A DNA stretch of 64,000 nt from the NCBI RefSeq assembly GCF_000003815.2, contig NC_049994.1:2061288-2125287 (forward strand). Direction: 5' to 3'. The notes beneath the pieces are model-generated. The model was not told the DNA's origin. It saw only the letters and a program-made list of their open reading frames with translations, and made no database searches. The DNA comes from Branchiostoma floridae. Its lineage: Eukaryota; Chordata; Leptocardii; Amphioxiformes; Branchiostomatidae. Every line of letters begins with the position of its first letter. The stretch's first letter is position 1. The position numbers were made by a program, and so were the translations under genes. Below are positions 22,353 through 33,339 of this stretch, in pieces.

Positions 22353-22872
22353 AACCTAGGCGAACATGTCGTAAGCCATAATAACGTGAGCCATAATGAT
22401 TGAGACAAGAACACCACCACCAACGGTAGCAACAGTAGCCTCCGAGTCTGTTGAAAATAATCAAAGGTAGACCGTGAATATCTGATGTTCCATTTAAAAA
22501 AAATAATTCAAAGACTTGCCAATGAATATGTAGTGAAAAACTGAAGTAAAATTATCAGGTACATATCAAGTATATGCCTGTGCTGTAAGTCAATGTACGG
22601 AACAATACATTGCTTTTATCAATAGAGATAAAATTTCACATTTCTTCCTTTGAGTATTCTAAAGCTACCACCCATTTTGACATGGATCTATAATATAAGT
22701 TTGCCTAAAGAGAATTATGTATTTTGTAGATGCTTTTTTATATGATAATTATCAGATTTTAGTGCAAGCGCAAAGCAAATAAATGGACACATAGGGCGTG
22801 TACGTGTACCATAGCATAGAGGACATGCTGAGACATTTCTGCGCTGACGCAAAAAGGTGTCTGTGTTCTTAC

Positions 22873-22927
22873 CATCATCAGTTGGCATGGGTCCAATGTC
22901 CGTTGTAACACGGGGAGGCATGGTGGC
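22873..22927 (-). CDS. Possible isolated coding exon (weak)
   Basis: On the minus strand the acceptor AACCACAG is followed by 55 nt encoding ATMPPRVTTDIGPMPTDD and a donor G|GTAAGAAC. The Pro/Thr-rich sequence could be a linker exon of an extracellular protein. No neighbouring exon was found and two of the three frames are open, so this may be chance. Confidence 0.2.
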
Positions 22928-23339
22928 CTGTGGTTGTCCTATGCACAGCACAAAAACGAATATTTAAGCATACTTTCCGAGATACTTAAATGTAGCCTAA
23001 AGGTGGGAAATATTTCCGCAGAGTTTACGGTACCGTAAAGACCACGGAAACCATGGTTTTATATTTCCGTAACCTTTCCGTATTCGTTAAGGCAGATTAA
23101 ATACATGCAATATCTTTACATAATCTTTAAGCATCCTTATATGCGCCGTATATGAAACGGGTATTGCTTATGCACAGAAAACATCTACAGGCTTTGAACC
23201 GACCATACGTTCACATACAATCAGTTGACCTTCGCCTTTTTTTTCGTGGCTCTCTACGGTGGAAATTACCAATAGGAGATGATATCTTTTCATTGCCCTT
23301 CCGTTACAATTGATCTCATTTACATACTCTTATTAGTAT

Positions 23340-25235
23340 AGGTCTATGGAGACCTCCCCCTTTTACGTATAGGTGCAAAAAAAAGATGTCAGAATGGTAG
23401 CGTTTATTTTTAAGAAGAGGCATTGCTTTTACCAAATTAAGAGTATTTTCTGCTCAATATACCACATGCGCCGTTCAATAAAGCAGCGGCTTCAAATGAA
23501 TAGCTCCTGCTGTGTTTGCGTGTTAAGTTTAACCAAGAAAAGAAAATCTCCTCCTGTGTGAAAGCTACATATAACAGATACAATCTTTCCGATGTCTTTC
23601 CGTTACGTTTGAGCTGACTTTACATAAAAGGGGGGAGGTTTAAGCAAACCTCCCCCCTTTTATGTATAGGTGGAAAAAAGGTGTCGGAAAGGTAGCGTTA
23701 ATCATTATTTGAAGAAGAGGCATTGCTTTTACCAAATTAAGAGTATTTTCCGCTCAATACAGTACATGCGCCGTCCACTAAAGCAGCAGCTTCAAATGAA
23801 TAGCTCTTGCTGTGTTAGCGTGTTAAGTTTAACAAAGAAAAGCAAATCTCGTCCTGTGTGAAATCTACATATAAAAGATACAATCTTTCCGATGTCTTTC
23901 CGTTACATTTGAGCTGACTTTACATAAAAGGGGGAGGTTTAAGCAAACCTCCCCCCTTCTATGTATAGGTGGAAAAAAGATGTCGGAAAGGTAGCGTTAA
24001 TGATTACTTGAAGAAGAGGCATTACTTTTACCAAATTAAGAGTATTTTCCGCTCAATATACCACATGCGCCGTTCACTAAAGCAGCGGCTTCAAATGAAT
24101 AGCTCCTGCTGTGTTTGTGTGTTAAGTTTGACCAAGACAAGCAAATCTCCTGTGTGAAAGCTACATATAACAGATACAATCTTTCCGATGTCTTTCCGTT
24201 ACATTTGAGCTGACTTTACATAAAAGGGGGGAGGTTTAAGCAAACCTCCCCCCTTTTATGTATAGGTGAAAAAAAGGTGTCGGAAAGGTAGCGTTAATCA
24301 TTATTTGAAGAAGAGGCATTGCTTTTACCAAATTAAGAGTATTTTCCGCTCAATATAGTACATGCGCCGTCCACTAAAGCAGCAGCTTCAAATGAATAGC
24401 TCTTGCTGTGTTAGCGTGTTAAGTTTAACAAAGAAAAGCAAATCTCGTCCTGTGTGAAATCTACATATAAAAGATACAATCTTTCCGATGTTTTTCCATT
24501 ACATTTGAGCTGACTTTACATAAATGGGGGGAGGTTTAAGCAAACCTCCCCCCTTTTATGTATAGGTGGAAAAAAGATGTCGGAAAGGTAGCGTTAATCA
24601 TTATTTGAAGAAGAGGCATTATTTTCCGCTCAATATACCACATGCGCCCTCACTAACGCAGCGGCTTCGCCTGAATAGCCCCTGCTGTGTTAACGTGTTG
24701 AGTTTAATCAAGATAAGCAACATTTACTCATGGTTAAAACTTACATATAGCAGAAACAATTTTTGGAATGTATAGGTGCAAAAAAGATGTCGGAAAGGTA
24801 GCGTTAATTATTATTCTTAAAAGATGCATTGCTTTTACCAAATTACCGAGTATTTTCCGCTCAAATTACCACATGCGCCGTTCACTAAAGTAGCGACTTC
24901 GCCTGAATAACTCATTCTGTGTTAGCATGTTTGACTAAACCATGAAAATCAAAATATCCTCATGGGTGAAACATAAATATAACATATGGTATCTTTCCAA
25001 TGTCTTTACGTTACCTTTGAGCTCACTTTACACAAAAAGATGCTATGTACAGGTGCAAGAAATATGTCGGAAAGGTAGCGTTTATTTTTTCCAGTAGTAT
25101 CGTATGTTACCGATATCGTTCCGTTACCTTTGCCTTTGAGCTTACTTTTCAGAAAACTCTCAGAACTTTCTTTAAAGAGGTGGAGATCGATAGTTACTGA
25201 AAAAGATGTTGGAGAGGTAGCGTTGAAAGCAATGA
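23340..25235 (+). repeat. Tandem satellite, about 298-bp monomer with A-B higher-order pattern and internal hairpin
   Basis: Monomers start near 23373, 23671, 23969, 24267 and 24566, with shorter degenerate units near 24776, 25050 and 25195. Each has (A)TGTCGGAAAGGTAGCGTT, AAGAAGAGGCATT, TACCAAATTAAGAGTATTTT, CATGCGCCGT and CTTTCCGATGTCTTTCCGTT in order. Copies 1 and 3 share one set of variants (ATACCACATGCG, GCAGCGGCTTC, CTCCTGCTGTGTTTG). Copies 2 and 4 share another (AGTACATGCG, GCAGCAGCTTC, CTCTTGCTGTGTTAG). Each boundary carries a long hairpin: TAAAAGGGGGGAGGTTT, loop AAGC, AAACCTCCCCCCTTTTA. Open frames of about 62 codons in each unit are by-products. Confidence 0.9.
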
Positions 25236-25294
25236 AATTAAATATTTAACCTCCTTGTTGAAAGGAAACAACAGTCGCCGGGAGCACTGCGTAC

Positions 25295-25426
25295 ATGCCG
25301 CCGAAGATTGGTGGTCATAATTACGGCGTGTTCGCGTTCAGGGTAAGAGGACTAGTACTGGGCGGCCTGTCCAGTATGTCGCTCGCGTTTGGCTGTGCCT
25401 TGCAGCTTGGCATCCCGACGACATAG
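25295..25426 (+). CDS. Candidate 43-codon ORF or first exon (unrecognised)
   Basis: An ATG at 25295 opens 43 codons to TAG at 25424-25426. The frame begins MPPKIGGHNYGVFAFRVRG and continues into a hydrophobic stretch (LVLGGLSSMSLAFGCALQLG) that could span a membrane once. The stretch is clearly more GC-rich than its surroundings. A possible donor, CAGG|GTAAGAG at 25342, would make the first 16 codons a first exon instead. I recognise no family, and no downstream exon was located. Confidence 0.25.
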   Translation: MPPKIGGHNYGVFAFRVRGLVLGGLSSMSLAFGCALQLGIPTT

Positions 25427-26599
25427 CGTCCTCACTACCCAGTAACGTATCATGGGAATATAGCGGGTTTGCTGTTTATATAATTGTACAAAGAAACTTT
25501 CTTATCATCTGGAATAACATTTATTATCTACAAGCAATAATCACGTTCTCCCAGAAAGGCTGGTATTTTCTAGTGTGGTAACAGTTGTGTTTAGCTTAAC
25601 CTTAGCTAAACAGCGTACAAAGGGGATGGTGTTTTTCAAATTCAAATTTATTCGCCGTCAACTATGAATAACGAACAACGCGGCATTGAATTTCTAATTA
25701 GCAGCTCCCAGAAGAGGCCAGTCATGTGATAGGGCGTTATCCAATGACAGACAAAGGTGGGTTTTCTAAACCTAACGAATATGCCATAATTTATAGAAGA
25801 AACCAGTTTGCAGGGCGTCTGTTTCGGGACAAGTCAAGAAGGAGCATTGGGAGTAACATAGTTGGTGTGTTACCTGGTACCTATATGGCACCTTATTACC
25901 GTAAGATGTCATACCTTGTTCGGTGCAAGCACTACATTGAAAGGACATTTTTTTTTGCAGCTGACATGGCAGAGGTGGCATAGAAAACAATGCTATTGTG
26001 AACGTACAAATCAACACCGTCTATGGCACGGAATACGTCAGCTATATGTTTTCAATTTGTCACAGTATTTTCTTTCTTGTGCAGAAAACATTTCCAAAGC
26101 ACTAAGAAAAACACAATTGAATAATAGTTTCTTATTATAAACACTATCTACGCACAAGTTCATATACCTGTTGCTAAATGCTACAAAAAACTGGTTAAGT
26201 ACCAGTCTTAAGAAACACGGCTAAAACACCAGTTCCTAAATACTAGAAAAACAGTCATATTGGAGGTGAAGATATCCATAGGGTAGGTGCATATAACGTA
26301 CCAGTTTCTAACTAGAAAGGCCGACATTTGCTTGAGAGCAAATACAGCATATTTCAGCCATACCCGTTCCCATGCAAAATTGAACTGTTCCAAATCACTC
26401 CTGCGGAAGAATTGAACATTCTAACAGTAACTTCTCGAAATGAACTACTACCAAGGCCGACATCAAGGATCAAAAAGGATTGACATGAATGAAATTAAAG
26501 CCATCATATAGAAGTCAAACGAGTGACATTTGGTATAACATCTACACAAATCACAGTCCAAAGGATGAATTAATATAAATATTAACAAAATTATAAATT
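25427..26599. other. No gene recognised
   Basis: Includes the dispersed repeat at 26290-26375 (inverted copy of 5140-5200). The 85-codon and 92-codon open frames overlapping near 25900 show no protein-like features. Confidence 0.35.
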
Positions 26600-26614
26600 A
26601 AAAAACAGAAAGAA

Positions 26615-26725
26615 ACAAACATGCCGATAACGGGGATCGACCCCGGGTCGGCGAATTACAAATCGAGCAACTGACGTGGTCAGTTTGGCAGCGCTTAAAC
26701 CCCACTGTTACACAATAAGCAGCAT
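26615..26725 (-). mobile_element. tRNA-like SINE fragment (minus strand)
   Basis: Read on the minus strand, AAGCGCTGCCAAACTGACCA is followed by an A-box-like region and a B-box-like GGGTCGATCCCC (26632-26644). The leading block AGCGCTGCCAAACTGACCAC recurs at 41018-41037 upstream of two further tRNA-like units. It does not fold into a full tRNA. Confidence 0.5.
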
Positions 26726-26729
26726 AATA

Positions 26730-27690
26730 TATTTGACCCCCCCCCCCACAGAAAAATACTAGTATGTGGACGTCGTCACGATCAAAATAAAGATAACTAG
26801 TTACCGTCAAAAAACAGAAATGATGCACAAAACACCATGACATCTCGTGTGGAAGTATCTTTTCCCCTTTCCCAAGGAAAACTGATTTCGCCTACTAACG
26901 TTATCAGTTCATGCATGTTTTTGACAACAAACGGAGATACACAACGACGGCAGTGGCTTGTCAGCACTTGCCTGCGGTACCAGCGTTCCACAGTTCTCAT
27001 ATAACGTTGTTTTGACGAATTTCACAAACGAAAACACCTTTCAATGTACATTAACAACGGAGTGAACAATGTAAGGCTAGCCATATCTCACCTAAAGATG
27101 TTCTGCTACCGATGACAACCGAAACTGGGTAGAAGCTGACGTAAAATGCGCAGAAAACTGCAGACTAAATGCAGTTGCTGCGGGAGTCTGTGACGTAAAT
27201 GTAAAATTAAAAATGGACGAGTCCGGGGTGGAATCTTCAAGAAGGTCTGCATAAAAATCTCAAACCTAAAAGTTTCTTTCCGTATATATATTTTGTGTAT
27301 ATTTGTAATTGCTGTTTTCAAAATAATGGTCACATATTATATTCCTATTTTCTTTGCAGTAACCTTTTATGGAGTAACATAAATTACAAAATCCTCTCAA
27401 ATATGAATGGTTCCGTCTACATATAAACATGACAATCAAATGTTGCGTCATTGCAGACGAAGTGTTCCTTTCTCTTCGCTAATTGGCTGGCGGCACAATT
27501 CAATTACTAGTAATTAGCAGACTGACACCTGTCACCTGTCGCCCAAGGCGGGAGTTATTGCTTTGTTTGCCATATATGGAACGCACTAAACGTCGAGAAT
27601 GGCCAAAACACCTCCCGTAAAACCCCGAAATGGGTCATTTTGAAGTGATATACACCAAAAATGAAAATTGGGTTCTTTAAATAAATACTC
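26730..27690. other. No gene recognised
   Basis: A C homopolymer lies at 26740. Otherwise unique-looking AT-rich sequence without a supported gene. Confidence 0.35.
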
Positions 27691-27699
27691 AATGCACGC

Positions 27700-27845
27700 A
27701 TGTACCAAACTTTTAGGTATTGGTCCACTCTACCATATGCATTGTGCAAAATTTCAGGTCATTCGGTCCAGGAACGACGGAGATGAAAATTTGACAGGAG
27801 AAAGAAAGAAAGAAGAAGAAACACAAGTTAGGAATGTTTGTAAGC
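27700..27845 (+). repeat. Dispersed repeat (CAGGTCATTCGGTCCAGGAAC family), partial copy
   Basis: Shares GGTATTGGTCCACTCTACC, AATTTCAGGTCATTCGGTCC and GACAGGAGAAAGAA with 30280-30400 and, inverted, with 3960-4045. Confidence 0.65.
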
Positions 27846-27890
27846 ATAAGTCCGTGAGATTTCTGAAACAACAGCAATTCCGTGATAAAC

Positions 27891-27949
27891 GGAACCTTCT
27901 AAAAACGTACGGAGCTAACCGTTAGCTCCGTACGTTTTTAGAAGGTTCC
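27891..27949. repeat. Perfect 59-bp palindrome
   Basis: Two 29-nt arms around a single central C: the left arm starts GGAACCTTCTAAAAACGTAC and the right arm ends GTACGTTTTTAGAAGGTTCC, with no mismatch. It would form a long hairpin in single strands. Confidence 0.95.
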
Positions 27950-27959
27950 GAGTGCAGCG

Positions 27960-28690
27960 AAAATACCATCGATAGCGATTCAACTTCGGATGGCAAACCG
28001 GACAAAAGTTATAAGTACTGTTGAAGTCATTAACGTTAAAGTATGTTTTTATTTGCCTTTGACGGTTTGACCTGAAATACTGTTACGCTAAACTCCTGCA
28101 GAGAAGTTAAGTGACTGCTGTGATTATTACAGAAATGCCCCTAAAAACTGATACAATAAGCCTTCAGGCGGGCTTCGCCCCCCTGGGACCCCCAACGGGG
28201 CTCTGCCCCTGGACCCTGCCGGGCCGGGGCCTTCGGCGTTAATCGGCGGCCCCCGAAAAAAATTCTGGCGGGAACACTGCAGTATATAGTGAGTGAACAG
28301 TGTTCTCGCCAGAAATTTTTCACAGCGTCGGGGCAGGGGTCCGGGGGCCGGCGAAGGCCCCCGGCGTCGGGGCAGGGGTCCGGGGGCCGCCGAAGGCCCC
28401 CGGCGGGGTCCAGGGGCAGCGCCCCGGTGGGGGGACCTTGCATTTTAGGCTATTGAGAAGGCTTATTTTATCAGTTTTTAGGGCCATATCTACGATCATC
28501 GTAGCAGTCACTTAACTTTTCTTCAGCAGTTTGACGTAACAATATTTCGGATAAAAGCTTCAAAGACAACTAAAAACTCATAAACAACAAACTTTACTCA
28601 GCTCAACAGTACTTGATAAATATTGTCCGGGTTGCCATCCGAAGTTGAAGCGCTTACTAAGTTAGAGCGCTAGCGCTAGTAACGTTATCT
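27960..28690. mobile_element. Large foldback element (about 0.73 kb inverted repeat)
   Basis: Outer inverted blocks are TTCAACTTCGGATGGCAA (left, near 27980) and TTGCCATCCGAAGTTGAA (right, 28632-28649). Further pairs are GTTAAGTGACTGCT/AGCAGTCACTTAAC and TAAAAACTGATA/TATCAGTTTTTA. In the centre TTCTGGCGGGAACACTG pairs with CAGTGTTCTCGCCAGAA. The inner right arm contains a tandem duplication of about 38 bp built on GGGGCAGGGGTCCGGGGGCC (28339-28402). GC-rich and non-coding; open frames in it are low-complexity Pro/Gly. Confidence 0.8.
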
Positions 28691-29148
28691 TCGCAGCGTT
28701 GTTAGCCACCGTGCGACTTATGTAATGTTGACGGTTTGATATCCCTGCGTCGCCGCCTCGCCGTCAGACGATATTCCCACGGACATGTTTCAAGAAAAAT
28801 ACCGGGCAAAAACCGCTGTTTCGCGTCAGATTCTATTCTTTAAAACATGTGGGACTCAGTGTTACAGTCTAATAAATATTTTGTAGAAGCACCGCTGTGG
28901 GCAAGAAAGTCCAAGGAATGTATTCACGAAGCATGAATTTCGCTGTACGGCACCATGACTGTTTGAAACTCTAATCAACATCCGCGTTTGATTGATAGCC
29001 GGCGGCCCTTTGACAAAGTCGGCGAAGGATCCCACTAACACTGCCGACACTGCCCTGGCGGTTTATGGGCGGGGTCACTTTGCGAGGCTTGCCTGACGCC
29101 CGGGTTTTACATACAAACTTACGATGGTTTGTAACTTACGTTGCCGAG
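28691..29148. other. GC-richer spacer, no gene recognised
   Basis: No exon with supported splice sites was found. Confidence 0.35.
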
Positions 29149-29680
29149 CCAAAGAGCTTCAAATTTAGAACAGGAATTTTGGGAACGCGACCCGCTATTG
29201 TTCCAAAATTATGTCGGAAAGAATTGATTCTATTTCCCGCGCTGAAATAAAAATTACGCAACTACTAGTAACTGCCTGTTGGTCAACCCCGATCCCCAAA
29301 TACGGGACATTCCCCGGGAACTGGCTGTTCCGGGGAGGGATCCCACCCCACTGATAACTCGCGGCAAGGCACAATCGCTACACTTTTTACATTTTTTGGC
29401 GCGAAAGCAGGGCGGCACACGCAAAATTTAGAACAGGAAATTTGGGAACGCGACCCGTTCTTGCTCTAGAAATGTGTCAGAAAGAATTGATTGTATTTTC
29501 CTCACAGAAAAAGAAATGACGCAACTACTAGTAAGAGCCTTTGTTTACATCAACCACGCTCCCCAAGTAAGGAGTTTCGCGGGAAAGCTTATGCATATTG
29601 GCTGTTCCGGGGAGGGATTCCACCCCGCTGATGAACGTGCGGCAAGGCCTTCTCGCCGCTTTGTTTACATTTCCGCGGCG
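29149..29680 (+). repeat. Direct tandem duplication of about 265 bp
   Basis: Two diverged copies, 29158-29400 and 29425-29672, share AATTTAGAACAGGAA, TTGGGAACGCGACCCG, AAAGAATTGATT, ACGCAACTACTAGTAA, GGCTGTTCCGGGGAGGGATN, CCACCCC and GCGGCAAGGC in the same order. Function unknown. Confidence 0.8.
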
Positions 29681-30059
29681 GTCCTGGGACGGGTGGGAGG
29701 GGCTGCAAGACAGCGGTACGGCCGGCCGGTGCTATAAAACACCTCCCTTGGAGCTGATAACTTCCTGAAACAGCGAAGGCGCGTGCTTGACACGTGCCTA
29801 TGTATTTTTACTACGATGTTTTTCTTTATTTCCCAATTTTTTTTGCCGCTACGCTGGATGAAAAAGCAGCGTAGCGGGCCTTTTACAGCGTCGTTTTTCC
29901 AGGCCACAGCGTATCGGCCCGCTATGCTGAAAAGGCCTGGCGAGTCGTGGGGCCCCGCTTATGAATATTAATTAGCCTTCGCTCTTCGCGCACAGGTGTG
30001 GACTCCGTGCGGGGTCACGGAAGGTCACGCCAGGAGGCCAAAAGAAAACAAGTTACCCC
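29681..30059. other. GC-rich spacer with short inverted words
   Basis: Inverted words such as AGCGTAGCGGGCC (29868-29880) and GGCCCGCTATGCT (29916-29928) lie about 35 bp apart. No gene recognised. Confidence 0.35.
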
Positions 30060-30460
30060 TCAGAAAAGTGCCAAAATTAATTATTTTAAAGTAGTTTATG
30101 TCAAAACTTTTACTTGGATCATTTTACCAACTATCTAATGCCTATCTACACCAAATTTCAGGCCATTCCATTGTAAGACCAGGGTACAGGGGGACAATAT
30201 ATTTTATTTTGGTCAAAACATGACCTTGAAACCTCAATAAAATCATTTTAGAGGCAGATATGAAAAAACTGAGAAAAAAGCATCAAGGTATTGGCCCATT
30301 CTACCCCTGTGCCAAATTTCAGGTCATTCGGTCCAGGAACGGCGGAGATGAATCACTTTGAAGATTTGACAGGAGAAAGAAGAAGAAAGAAAGAAGAAAC
30401 ATTACGAATACAATATATTTCACCATACTATGTATGGCTGAAATATAATCACCATTACTT
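30060..30460 (+). repeat. Dispersed repeat ending in the ATATTTCACCATAC/GTATGGCTGAAATAT palindrome
   Basis: Full-length relative of the copies at 3918-4045 (inverted) and 27700-27845. It includes CAGGCCATTCCATTGTAAGA, GACCTTGAAACCTCAATAAA and the terminal palindrome at 30415-30450. Non-coding. Confidence 0.65.
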
Positions 30461-31015
30461 TCCAGTCCCCTTTCCCTTATGATTTCTGTTGTTAAGTGCA
30501 TGTTGCAACGAGCATTAAAAAAACTGAATGTGTTCCTACACTCAAGTACTGGGTAAAAGACACAAAAATGCAACTTTTCTGCCATATTAATTACTTGTAC
30601 TCTCTCGCATTCATACCTACATACATGAAATCATGCTGACAGCAATATCAAAGAAAATCAACCTTTTTGCAATACATACAAATCCACATGATTTGCAATT
30701 AGATATAATGTGAATGCTTTTTATCTTGCCATGCCTAGTAACTTATCAATTTTTATTAGTATTGGTTTTAATATTAGCACATGGCAACATTCAGATAGAC
30801 ACATATCTGCAGATAGGCTAAAGGTACATGTGGATCGCCCCAATGCTTTAAAAGTATAATGATATGGTCAGAACTCTTACACATTAAACATATATTATGT
30901 ACATTGGAAATAACTTATGGAATACTGTGAACCTTCAAATATTTGCTGTGGAATTATTATAATGGCTCTTGCAGTGACCTCTTCACCCTAATCATGTATT
31001 TCAATTTTCCATACT
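30461..31015. other. No gene recognised
   Basis: AT-rich spacer. Confidence 0.35.
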
Positions 31016-31358
31016 TTAGGCCATGTTGATTTGATTATATGGATGACATCCTATGGGAACCCAAAAACTGATGCTTGCATGCGAATAAAAAAAGCTTGAC
31101 AAAAAGAAAGTTGACCAAATGACTGAACAGAATATGACAATAGATTCTTCATTTTTGTTCTTTCACATCTTCTTTGACCTTGGAATATTTTATGGCATCA
31201 GTATAAGTTTTCCGATATTCGTTTTTGCAATGCAAAGCATATATTTGCTTACTTTGAAGCTGCTTTGTTGAAAACTTTTTTATTCGTTTTTGGAAACGAC
31301 CAAAAATTGATACGTTCTCAGATGTCCTTCAAATAATCAAATCAACATGGCCTTATAT
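31016..31358. mobile_element. Non-autonomous element with GGCCATGTTGATTTG ends, copy 2
   Basis: Left end TTAGGCCATGTTGATTTGAT, right end ATCAAATCAACATGGCCTTA, with inner inverted pair GGATGACATCC/AGATGTCCTT. Same family as 21584-22352, and shorter. Confidence 0.75.
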
Positions 31359-32524
31359 TCCAACTTTGAACATAGCAAAAAAAAAAAACTTCTGCAAAAT
31401 TAAGTCCCAGAGCATGTACGTGTATATACAGATAAACACTGGCCATGTAACACAAATATTTCCCTTCCAATTCCAGCTTGGTTTAAACAGCATCAAGTCA
31501 GTATACATCTAGCAAAACCTGAATCCTTTAGCAAAGTTTCTCACATGCAAATCTCCTTCCTCATTGGCTTTTTGCTTATCATATCTTTTCACAGCACTTC
31601 TCAAATCTTGAAGTATTCCAATACATGCCATGATTGGAAATAGTATCTATCAACTTCTTCCAACATTTATATACATTTCTATAACATATTTTTCATTTCC
31701 ACCTTGTTGGTACATAGATGTTGTGATTATATATTGTGTATGAACAGAATTCAGTTAGCATCTGAATTCATGGAATATAGTTGAGGACAATAAGCTAGAC
31801 CAAAGTTTCAACTGCACATGCTCAGTGTGGTGAATTGTGGGTAATATGTCAATGGTGAAGGCCCCTGAGAAATAAACACAACACATCCAGGCATGGCATC
31901 AAGCATGGTCTAAACAAGAAATGTTTACATGTTAGGGGCCTTTACCTTTGACATAATACATGCATAGGGCATTTTAAATCTTTTGTGGGCATTTTATATC
32001 CAACTTTAATATTTCGTGTCACAAGAAACTTTTATGCAATTTGATTTTAGATTACATCACTTACCAAACAATTAGGCTGACAAGAATTAGTTTTCAGAAA
32101 AGTATTTGAAACTTGAAAAACAATACATTTTTGGCTCTTTTCTATACAATAGAGTGATGTGCAATTGTATAAAGTTCAAATTATCATGTATTGTTTGCTC
32201 TGACCATAATCAAGGACTTCCAATTATTGAATTTGATAATATACATTGTGTAAGGATTGTTATTCAAATGTTATGCACTGATTTTCAATCTCAACTTTTT
32301 TTGTTGGTTGGTTTGCTGCATCAAAAATGCCACAATAGATTGTACCCACCATTTTGCGAGATACGTTTGTAGAAGAGTTTCAGAAATAAATTCATCTGTA
32401 ATCTTAGAATAGTATGTCATCCATGGTTGATGTAATGTCCTAATTTCCTATTCATTAACTTTTACATATCAACTTCTTAGGCCACAAAAATTAGATTTTG
32501 ATGGTTCTCGGACAAATGCTGTAC
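31359..32524. other. No gene recognised
   Basis: AT-rich. AGGCCCCTGAGAAATAAACA (31859) and TTAGGGGCCTTTACC (31934) form a loose inverted pair. No coding evidence. Confidence 0.35.
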
Positions 32525-32736
32525 TACTGTAAATACAGAAATGTTCGCGGTGGATTAATGTTTGCGTTTTTTGCGGTGACCACTTCACCGCGAACTTAAA
32601 ACCACCGCGAACAGTTTTCTATTATAGTATTAGACCGCAGGCTATGGTGTTACCGCGAACTTAAAGCCACCGCGAAAAGTCCTTTTTCCCGCCACCCAGA
32701 AATTAAATCCCCGCAAACTTAAATGCATTTACAGTA
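32525..32736. mobile_element. MITE with TACTGTAAAT ends, copy 1
   Basis: The ends TACTGTAAATACAG and GCATTTACAGTA are inverted. The interior has repeated CCGCGAACTTAAA(A/G)CCACCGCGAA words. A reversed copy lies in MFF intron 2 (36877-37081) and a fragment at 36525-36580. TA flanks suggest a Tc1/mariner-type or related origin. Confidence 0.7.
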
Positions 32737-32914
32737 TACTCAAAGACTAACTACAGCAAGGGAAAGACAAGTCTGGAGACAGCTCTCTATATTCATGTCT
32801 ACCTTGCCCTCCCACCTCCCCCCTTGACTGGGATGTCAAGCGTATACAATCCAAGATCAACATTAAAACTCTAAAGCATGTACCTTTATACACACAGTAC
32901 CAGGGAGTGAATGT

Positions 32915-33257
32915 AGTCAGATCAGGGTTGTAGCCAGCCTGAAATCATTTTCAGTCCCCTTGATTTTGAATGGGAATTCTATCGAGCACTGAAGGCATGG
33001 CGTGACGTTGCACGTCACTTCTAGGGGGTCTGGGTCCCAGAAAATTTTTAAATCAAGACCCTCTGAAACACTATTTCCTGCATTTTGAGGTGCAAATTTT
33101 GCTTGTAGACTAAGCTGTTCAATGGCATCTTATATCTTTACATACCAATTTTTGTCTGTTGCATGGGACGGAATGGGGAAAACTTTTTTCAGTCCCCAGC
33201 TGCAAAATTCCTTCAAAGGACTGAAGTACAGGTGCTGGCTACAACCCTGAGTCAGAT
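32915..33257. mobile_element. hAT-type MITE with 8-bp target-site duplication
   Basis: The element at 32923-33249 (327 bp) has ends CAGGGTTGTAGCCAGC and GCTGGCTACAACCCTG. It is flanked on both sides by AGTCAGAT (32915-32922 and 33250-33257). An 8-bp duplication with a CAGGG TIR fits the hAT superfamily. Non-coding. Confidence 0.9.
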
Positions 33258-33339
33258 GCAAGTCTTCCTCCAAGCCCTATGTTTTTAACATGAGCTCTTT
33301 CTGAACTCTTGAAGTCCACCTGTACAAGTGACCAAATTT

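Noticed and set aside
23373-24775. A family of similar 62-69 codon proteins in tandem
   Set aside because: Each copy is the same frame of a ~298-bp satellite monomer. The sequence between copies is conserved equally well, so there is no sign of coding selection.
23340-25235. CRISPR-like array
   Set aside because: Units are ~298 bp with no short repeat/unique spacer pattern, and the genome is eukaryotic.
28300-28515. Pro/Gly-rich ORFs on both strands
   Set aside because: They come from the GC-rich foldback arms and their internal tandem duplication.
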